Source: JAVJSD01 sp040219575 (GTDB taxonomy: Bacteria; Planctomycetota; Planctomycetia; Pirellulales; Pirellulaceae). Taken from it: a DNA stretch of 19,187 nucleotides. Position numbers and translations under genes: made by a program. The stretch lies in the NCBI GenBank assembly GCA_040219575.1, contig JAVJSD010000111.1:1-19187 (forward strand), read 5' to 3'. This document shows, one piece after another, positions 14,340-19,187 of this stretch; the stretch's first letter is position 1, and each line of letters opens with the position of its first letter. The notes under the pieces are model-generated. The model searched no databases. It worked only from the letters and a program-made list of their open reading frames with translations, and was not told the origin of the DNA.

Positions 14340-14570
14340 ATGCCGATTTACGAATACACCTGTTGTAAGTGCCGCAGCGACTTTGAACTGTTGGTCCGCG
14401 GCGACGAGCAGCCCGTCTGTCCGTCGTGCGGCGGCCAGCGGTTGGAGAAGCAATTCAGCGTGGTGGCGGCGCACTCGGCCAATTCCCGCAGTCTGCCGGT
14501 ATGCCCCCCACCCTCGCCCGGCGGCTGCGGTCTGCCCCAATGCGGCTCCGGCGGCTGCCAGTTCGACTGA
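14340..14570 (+). CDS. FmdB-type zinc ribbon protein
   Basis: The 76-residue protein begins MPIYEYTCCKC, the hallmark of the FmdB/CxxC regulatory zinc-ribbon family. Cys8 and Cys11 with Cys27 and Cys30 (CPSC) form the expected zinc site. The C-terminus has four more Cys in a Gly/Pro-rich tail (GGCGLPQCGSGGCQFD), which may bind metal or be a processed tail. The family is often called a putative regulator, but its function is poorly known. GGGAG ten bases upstream supports ATG 14340. It is followed by a 216-base gap to the transglutaminase gene. Confidence 0.88.
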   Translation: MPIYEYTCCKCRSDFELLVRGDEQPVCPSCGGQRLEKQFSVVAAHSANSRSLPVCPPPSPGGCGLPQCGSGGCQFD

Positions 14571-14786
14571 ACAAGCAGCGGACGATCGAAGTCCTCGTCG
14601 ATCGCCCCGACGCCGTCCGATCTCGGCGTATTGCGGCCGGAAGATCACGGAGGAGCGCGGCAGGCCCCGGGACAAGCAGCCGTGTGCGCGGTATGCTGCA
14701 CCCTGGATGGCGGATCCGCGACCTGTTGCTTCTCTTTCACGATGGCGCTGCGCTCCCGGGCCGACGTCCATCCGAGGACGGCCATC

Positions 14787-15602
14787 ATGCTCCTGCGAGT
14801 CGGTTACGAGATTGCGTTGAGTTTCCCCCAACCGACGGCCGTGGTGCTCACGCTGCACGTGCATCCCTCGCGGATGCAAAGCCTCCAGCAGCCGGAGCAA
14901 TTCCAGGTCGAGCCGCAGTTTCCCGTTTCCAATTACCTGGACCATTTCGGCAACCGCTGCGACCGGGTGTTCGTCACTTCGCCGCGGCTGACCGTTCGCA
15001 ACAACGCGCTGGTGCAGGACAGCGGTCAGCCGGACCCGCAAGTCTGGAACGCGCCGCAGCACAACGTGCAGGATCTGCCCGACGACACGCTGATCTTCCT
15101 GCTGGCCAGCCGCTACTGCGAGGTCGACAGCGAACTGAAGGACCTGGCCGGCTCGCTGTTCAACGCCACCACGCCCGGTTGGCCGCGCGTGCAGTCGATC
15201 TGCAATTTCGTGTTTCAGCACTTGCGGTTCGATTACATGCAGGCCCGCGGCAACCGCACGGCCCTGGAAGCCTATCGCGAACGGACCGGCGTCTGCCGCG
15301 ACTTCACCCACCTGGCGATCACGCTCTGCCGCTGCATGAACATCCCGGCCCGGTACTGCACCGGCTACCTGGGCGACATCGGCGTGCCCCCTTCGGCCAA
15401 TCCCATGGACTTCAGCGCTTGGTTCGAGGCCTACCTCGGCGGCGCGTGGTACGCCTTCGACCCACGCAACAACATCCCCCGCATCGGCCGCATCCTGATG
15501 GCCCGCGGCCGCGACGCGGCCGACGCGGCGCTGACCACCACCTACGGCGTCAGCAAGCTGGAGACGTTCAACGTCTGGACCGAGCAGGTGAGCGAGAACT
15601 AG
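14787..15602 (+). CDS. Transglutaminase-like protein with Ser at the catalytic His position
   Basis: From ATG 14787, with GAGG nine bases upstream, the protein has 271 residues. An N-terminal beta domain (LRVGYEIALSFPQPTAVVL onward) precedes the transglutaminase core of the bacterial COG1305 type. The nucleophile is Cys170 in TGVCRDFTHLAI, and FDPRNN supplies Asp225. The usual HAWFE block reads DFSAWFEAYLGG, so residue 210 is Ser instead of His. The closing PRIGRILMARGRDAADAALTTTYG is a strong subfamily signature. No signal peptide is seen, so it is probably cytoplasmic. It could be a peptidase or amidase-type enzyme with a changed triad, or a binding protein; I recall relatives with the same Ser, which would make it a subfamily trait. 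Confidence 0.88.
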   Translation: MLLRVGYEIALSFPQPTAVVLTLHVHPSRMQSLQQPEQFQVEPQFPVSNYLDHFGNRCDRVFVTSPRLTVRNNALVQDSGQPDPQVWNAPQHNVQDLPDDTLIFLLASRYCEVDSELKDLAGSLFNATTPGWPRVQSICNFVFQHLRFDYMQARGNRTALEAYRERTGVCRDFTHLAITLCRCMNIPARYCTGYLGDIGVPPSANPMDFSAWFEAYLGGAWYAFDPRNNIPRIGRILMARGRDAADAALTTTYGVSKLETFNVWTEQVSEN

Positions 15603-15809
15603 CGTTGTCGTCGCAATGCCGTCACCACCGGAAAATCCGGGCCCCTTCGGCCGAGCGGCGACATTCCCCACGTTTTCGAGCTAAAGTTTTCTAACCTCTC
15701 GCTGCCTCGCGGCCTCGTCTCCCCAGTTCGACTTTTCCAGACGAAGGCGGCATTCCGCCGTCCGCGCATTGATTCATCGGCGCCCTGCGCCGCACCTCGG
15801 GGGAAATGC

Positions 15810-16904
15810 ATGCATTCGCAACTCGCATCGAAAGGCTTGAAGTCGTTGGCTCTGGGGACCGCCTTGTCGGCGGCGCTGCTGGCGACGGGAAATATCCGCG
15901 CGGAAGAGCAGTCCGCAGCGGCGGTCGGCGGCCCGCGCTTCGATCACGCCGCCGCGCTGGCCTTCGTCGACCTGGCCGGTCTCCGGGAAAGCCTCAACAA
16001 GTCGGAGGATTCCGAGTTCTACAAGCGATGGCACCGCGAGGTGATGCTGCTGCTGACACGAGGTTCCGACGTGGAGCCAACGCAGGCCGCCCGCGGCATG
16101 TGGGTGTTCTTCGACGGACACGCCGTCGCCGTGCTGGAGTTCAACAAGCCGCTCGACGAGTCCGACGCGCTGGCGTGGTTCCACGAGCAACCACAACGCG
16201 ACCAGGCGCACGGGAGTCGGCTGTATCGAATTCCCGGCGCGGGGGCCGTGGTGCAGTTCGTGGGAGAACGCATCTTGCTGCTGGGAGACGGCGACGCGGC
16301 CGTGGCGCCTTTCCAACACGCGACCGAACAACAAATCGCGCCGCGACAATTGCTCGCCGCCCACGGCGGCGACCCGGCGGCGGACGTGTTCTTGGCCGCC
16401 AATCGTCCGTTCCCGTTCGCGTTGCCCGGCGAGGCGGCCGAGGCGGCCGGCGGAGAGGAGTCGGCGTTCGCCGGCGTCCGCGCCATCCAGTTCACGTTCA
16501 ATTCGAAGGCCGACGTGCCGTTGCGGCTCGTGTTCGCCACCGACTCGAAGGCGTCGGCCGCCAAGACATCGCGGTTTCTCGCCGACTGCCTGGGCGACTT
16601 TCACTTCAACTACGATCAGTCGGAGCGCCAACGTCTGCTCGAAGACAAAACCGCGCCCCACACCGACCGCTACATCGACGACATCGACCGCATGCTGCGC
16701 CGAACCCTGATCGGACAGCGCGGCAGCGAGGTGGAGGTGACGGTGAATCTGCCGGGCGGCATGCCGAACTTCTATCCCCTGGTGCTGCACGAACTGGCCC
16801 GGGCGACGCTGCGGACGCGGCCGACGTTCGAGTCGGTGAGCGATCAACTCCGCGAACTGGAGGAGACAACGGTCGACTCGGATCCGGCCGCAAGCGTCGA
16901 ATAG
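15810..16904 (+). CDS. Secreted hypothetical protein
   Basis: The 364-residue protein starts with a likely signal peptide (basic LASKGLK, hydrophobic SLALGTALSAALLATG, cleavage probably after IRA at residue 31). The mature part alternates strands and helices (FVDLAGLRESL, GMWVFFDGHAVAVLEFNKPL, GAVVQFVGERILLLGDG, AIQFTFNSKADVPLRLVF), a pattern like the repeated two-layer domains of planctomycete exported proteins of unknown role. No catalytic motif is visible. GGGGG seven bases before ATG 15810 supports the start; an ATG at 15806 belongs to another frame. Convergent with the small membrane protein gene that follows. Confidence 0.75.
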   Translation: MHSQLASKGLKSLALGTALSAALLATGNIRAEEQSAAAVGGPRFDHAAALAFVDLAGLRESLNKSEDSEFYKRWHREVMLLLTRGSDVEPTQAARGMWVFFDGHAVAVLEFNKPLDESDALAWFHEQPQRDQAHGSRLYRIPGAGAVVQFVGERILLLGDGDAAVAPFQHATEQQIAPRQLLAAHGGDPAADVFLAANRPFPFALPGEAAEAAGGEESAFAGVRAIQFTFNSKADVPLRLVFATDSKASAAKTSRFLADCLGDFHFNYDQSERQRLLEDKTAPHTDRYIDDIDRMLRRTLIGQRGSEVEVTVNLPGGMPNFYPLVLHELARATLRTRPTFESVSDQLRELEETTVDSDPAASVE

Positions 16905-16914
16905 TTCGAACCCG

Positions 16915-16941
16915 GATAGCGCCGGCCTGGCCGGCACTATC
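16915..16941. terminator. Strong hairpin between convergent genes, overlapping a stop codon
   Basis: GATAG-C-GCCGGCC, a single T, then GGCCGGC-A-CTATC makes a 13-bp stem with one mismatch, flanked by CCG and CGG. It starts 11 bases after the secreted-protein stop and contains the stop codon of the minus-strand gene. There is no T run, so it may be a REP-type palindrome acting as a two-way transcription barrier. Confidence 0.5.
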
Positions 16942-17242
16942 GGTAAGGGTGGTCCGAGCGACGGAAATAGGGGCGGGTCAGCAGGCTCAACACCGCCGCA
17001 AACAAAGCGCCGCCGATCACCGACCACACGATCGGGAAGGGTTGATCGCCGATTTGAATCGCCAGCAACTCGGGCAGGCCCATCACTCCGGCCAGCCACG
17101 TACCTAGCAGCGCGCCGATGAATCCCAGCGCGATGGAGGTCAGGCACCCGCCGCGAGAGAAGCCCGTCAGCGCTTGCGCCAAGCCGCCGCAGACGCCGGC
17201 GACCAGCAACAGCACGAGAAACTGCAGAATCGTCATGGTCAT
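16937..17242 (-). CDS. GlsB/YeaQ/YmgE family membrane protein
   Basis: From ATG 17242, with GGAGG eight bases upstream, it encodes 101 residues with three TM segments. The family (PF04226, once called transglycosylase-associated) is marked by Gly-rich helices: LVAGVCGGLAQALTGFSRGGCLTSIALGFIGALLGTWLAG and SVIGGALFAAVLSLL. It is usually about 80-90 residues and stress-linked, with no enzymatic activity shown. The extra length is in the loop MGLPELLAIQIGDQPFPIV between TM2 and TM3. A second ATG at 17236 is less well placed. Confidence 0.88.
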   Translation of the reverse strand: MTMTILQFLVLLLVAGVCGGLAQALTGFSRGGCLTSIALGFIGALLGTWLAGVMGLPELLAIQIGDQPFPIVWSVIGGALFAAVLSLLTRPYFRRSDHPYR

Positions 17243-17564
17243 CGAGCCTACCTCCAAAAGCGTTGGCTTCGAGCGTCGCGGACGCCGTTGGGTGGTCCAT
17301 CGCTCGTCCCGACCGCTCGAGTCCGGAACACAACGACCAGGGATGCAAACGTCGCGCCGCAAGGCATCCGTCCGGGAAACGCTCCCAGGTCTGCGACAAC
17401 TTGTCGGAATCCCCGCGACGACGCCGACAAGTCGTCCGCCGAGTCATCGCGTTGCTCCTCTCTGTTTCTCCGAATTCCGCTTCACGTTCCCAGACTTCTC
17501 CGTGTAATCAAAACCGCGCCCGTCCATTCCCCGCTTGTTCGAATCGGCCGGGGCGGCCAGGGGA
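17243..17564. other. Gap between the TerC-like and GlsB-like genes
   Basis: Chance frames only. It should hold the promoter of the GlsB-like gene and the end of the TerC transcript. GGCC-rich symmetry at 17548-17561 is weak and lacks a T run. Confidence 0.4.
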
Positions 17565-18350
17565 CTAGGCGGCCGCTTGCCGCTCGCGCTTTTGCTTGGC
17601 GGCCCAATCGATGGCCGCCTGCGCGGCGTCGTTCAGCAGCAGAATCGCAATGATGAAGATCAACAGGCCGTTGGAGAAATGCGCGCCGGTTCCGTCGACC
17701 AGCAGTTTCGTCGCGATCACGGCCAGGATGGACAGCATCAACACGCCGAAGTGCTTGTTCCTGGCGATGATCGCGCTGAGCGGAATCATGCCGAAGATCA
17801 TGATCACCGACGCGATCAAAATCGCAACGACCATCCACCAGAACTGCGTGTCCAGGTCCATGATCGCGACGGCGGCGAAAACCGAATCCAGGCTGAACAG
17901 GACATTCATGCTCGCCAGGTAGCCCACCACCATCACCACCTGCAGGCTGCTCGATCGGGAGGCCGCCTTGGCATGCAGCTTGCCGGTCATCGTTTCGCGG
18001 AATTTGTGATAGTACTCCCACAACGCCATCATCAGAATGATGATGCCGCCGGCGAACAGCACCAGGTGCATCCAGGTCAAGGGATGCGAGAGGTCTTCAT
18101 GGCTGAACCAGCGGTTCGGCAGCCAGCCGTAGGGCGGCAGCGGCTCCGACAAGAACGCCAGCTTCTGCAGGCTGAACAGGAACACCACACGGAGCAACGC
18201 GGCGAGAAACAAAGCGACGCTGCGCCAGACGAGATGTTGACGGCGCCCCAGATTCAGGCTCTTCAAGGAAAACTCGATGAGCAGTCCGTTGTCGATGCCC
18301 AGCCCGGCGCTCAGGAGAACCAGCGAGATAAAGGGAATGAAGACGTCCAC
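17565..18350 (-). CDS. TerC family integral membrane protein
   Basis: From GTG 18350, with AGAGAGGA six bases upstream, the protein has 261 residues; no suitable ATG exists and the frame upstream is not protein-like. The family pattern is clear: LLSAGLGIDNGLLIEF near the start (the Asp-Asn pair of TerC), a TM with SLDSVFAAVAIMD about 130 residues later (second Asp), and seven to eight TMs in all. TerC proteins (PF03741) are linked to tellurite resistance and, in several bacteria, to metal (manganese) export that loads secreted enzymes. The substrate here is inferred. A large polar loop, PYGWLPNRWFSHEDL, sits between TM2 and TM3. Monocistronic as far as can be seen. Confidence 0.87.
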   Translation of the reverse strand: MDVFIPFISLVLLSAGLGIDNGLLIEFSLKSLNLGRRQHLVWRSVALFLAALLRVVFLFSLQKLAFLSEPLPPYGWLPNRWFSHEDLSHPLTWMHLVLFAGGIIILMMALWEYYHKFRETMTGKLHAKAASRSSSLQVVMVVGYLASMNVLFSLDSVFAAVAIMDLDTQFWWMVVAILIASVIMIFGMIPLSAIIARNKHFGVLMLSILAVIATKLLVDGTGAHFSNGLLIFIIAILLLNDAAQAAIDWAAKQKRERQAAA

Positions 18351-18677
18351 GGAGATCCTCTCTCTTCGGCGATGGTGATGCGTCGTTGGTTGTGGAAGAA
18401 CACCGACGGGCGTGGCCGTCCGCCGCCGCGCCTGGTTCGGCCTGCTTGCGTCTCCGCGCGACGGCCGGCGAATTCCATCGTTTCGTTGTGCGGCATTTTC
18501 ACGGCTCGGGCGCGAATCTGCAATCGCCCGTTGCGACACCGCCTGCCCACGTGCGGCCGCGTCGAGATGTCGAACGAAATCGTCGGAGTGCGGCTGAACT
18601 GGCGAGCCCGTTGCGACAGCCAGGAAAAGCAGACGAGCTCCACTTCTGTAGCCGGCGCGCGGCTCGGACGCCAAGCA

Positions 18678-18707
18678 GACTCACCCTTGCTGGCGCAACG
18701 GGCTCGG
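18678..18707. repeat. 30-bp dispersed repeat, copy 2
   Basis: Differs from 8414-8443 at one base. It is joined directly to the start of the module at 18708, while copy 1 at 8.4 kb has no such neighbour. Confidence 0.8.
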
Positions 18708-18915
18708 GCGCGCCAAAAGCGCGCCAAATTCCCGGCAGCAGCGCGTCAATTGCGCCGCCCCCGGGATAGGATGAGGGATGCGTCGCTTTCCGATGCGGCG
18801 CTTTCCGATGCGTCGCTTACCCGTGCGGCCCGCCGCCTGGCGGGCGATGCACCCCACGTGGTGAACGGGGCCGGAGGGTGGTGAATCGCCCTGGTGAATC
18901 CGGCCCCAATTCACC
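18708..18915. repeat. Two-copy intergenic module, copy 2
   Basis: GCGCGCCAAAAGCGCG (18708-18723) is identical to 5004-5019. GCGCGTCAA follows, then TAGGATGA at 18767-18774, exactly 59 bases from the module start as in copy 1. After the 15-bp tandem insert come GGTGAA-type words at about 18860, 18879 and 18893, and CCAATTCACC at 18906-18915. It lies 175 bases before the partial gene at 19090. Confidence 0.55.
18777..18821. repeat. 15-bp tandem repeat, three copies
   Basis: GATGCGTCGCTTTCC, GATGCGGCGCTTTCC and GATGCGTCGCTTACC lie head to tail inside copy 2 of the intergenic module. Confidence 0.9.
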
Positions 18916-19089
18916 ATTGTCGCGTTGACGCACGCCTCCAACGATATTGCCAACAACGGCGGATTCCTGGATAGGCTAATCTCTCGTGAACGCGTTCGGC
19001 CGCGGTCTGGCCGGTTTCGTAAGCAGCCATAACGTGTGTTTGGCGACGCGTTTACGGTCAGTGCGCCATTTTACTTCCGGAGCAAGGAC

Positions 19090-19187
19090 ATGGATCGTCC
19101 CTTCAAGAGTGCTGGTAATGCATGGACAGCGGCGGTAGTGCGGCAGTTTGCTCCGTCACGGATGGAGAAACAGCTCTTGGCCCAGGT
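19090..19187 (+). CDS. N-terminus of a protein cut by the window end
   Basis: ATG 19090 is preceded by GGAG and AAGGA, and the frame stays open to the last base. Thirty-two residues are visible, beginning MDRPFKSAGNAWTAA and containing the helical QFAPSRMEKQLLAQV. The start is not a signal peptide. I do not recognise the family. The clear ribosome site and amphipathic sequence favour a real gene. Confidence 0.6.
   Translation, partial: MDRPFKSAGNAWTAAVVRQFAPSRMEKQLLAQ

Larger units (their letters stand above)
18351..19089. other. 740-bp gene-free region, repeat-rich
   Basis: Holds the second 30-bp repeat, copy 2 of the intergenic module, the 15-bp tandem repeat, and a leader of about 170 bases for the gene at 19090. 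A TAGGCTAAT at 18974-18982 is the only promoter-like word near that gene. Open frames across this region are shadows of the repeats. Confidence 0.5.

Noticed and set aside
14196..15671. 491-codon open frame on the minus strand
   Set aside because: Antisense to the zinc-ribbon and transglutaminase genes, both of which have clear motifs and ribosome sites.
15774..17447. 557-codon open frame on the minus strand
   Set aside because: It lies opposite the secreted-protein gene and across the GlsB-like gene in a different frame, has no family resemblance and is compositionally antisense-like.

Overview
The window looks like part of a planctomycete chromosome, most likely Pirellulales-like. The grounds are a Tat-exported DUF1501 protein, very GC-rich coding DNA, and gene gaps full of palindromic repeats of kinds I associate with that group. 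The assignment is inference; there is no rRNA or marker gene here.

Left part (1-3250): the last 32 codons of an IS256-type transposase are followed by a gene-poor stretch. Then comes a visibly AT-richer island with three minus-strand genes: a ten-pass channel-like membrane protein, a small Cas2-fold (SinR/VapD-like) protein, and a two-TM membrane protein whose start overlaps the Cas2-like stop (TGATG). The last two are enclosed by a 10-bp inverted repeat (GTTAGCCGCC). A 60-bp hairpin with the architecture of an integron attC site lies at their 3' end, so this looks like mobile gene-cassette material. It is the best candidate for an undescribed system in the window.

Centre (3210-11658): a perfect terminator and a solitary DUF1501 gene on the minus strand come first. 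After a repeat-rich gap follow three plus-strand genes for sugar metabolism: a Gfo/Idh/MocA oxidoreductase, an SDR dehydrogenase overlapping it by ATGA, and a PfkB kinase. Next is a lipid-transport ABC set (MlaE permease, MlaF-like ATPase, MlaD/MCE protein) with no MlaB, MlaC or MlaA beside it.

Right part (11659-19187): a 172-bp foldback element directly abuts the mlaD stop. Then come a CPBP-family membrane protease and a small hypothetical protein on the minus strand, and on the plus strand a polytopic membrane protein, an FmdB-type zinc ribbon, a transglutaminase-like protein with Ser at the expected catalytic His position, and a secreted hypothetical protein. On the minus strand are a GlsB/YeaQ protein and a TerC-family membrane protein. 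A plus-strand gene starts at 19090 and runs off the window.

Almost every gap carries a distinct short repeat: 38-bp periodic units, GNRA hairpins with compensatory changes, heptamer tandems, 15-bp tandems, and a two-copy module at about 5.0 and 18.7 kb. Copy numbers outside the window cannot be seen.
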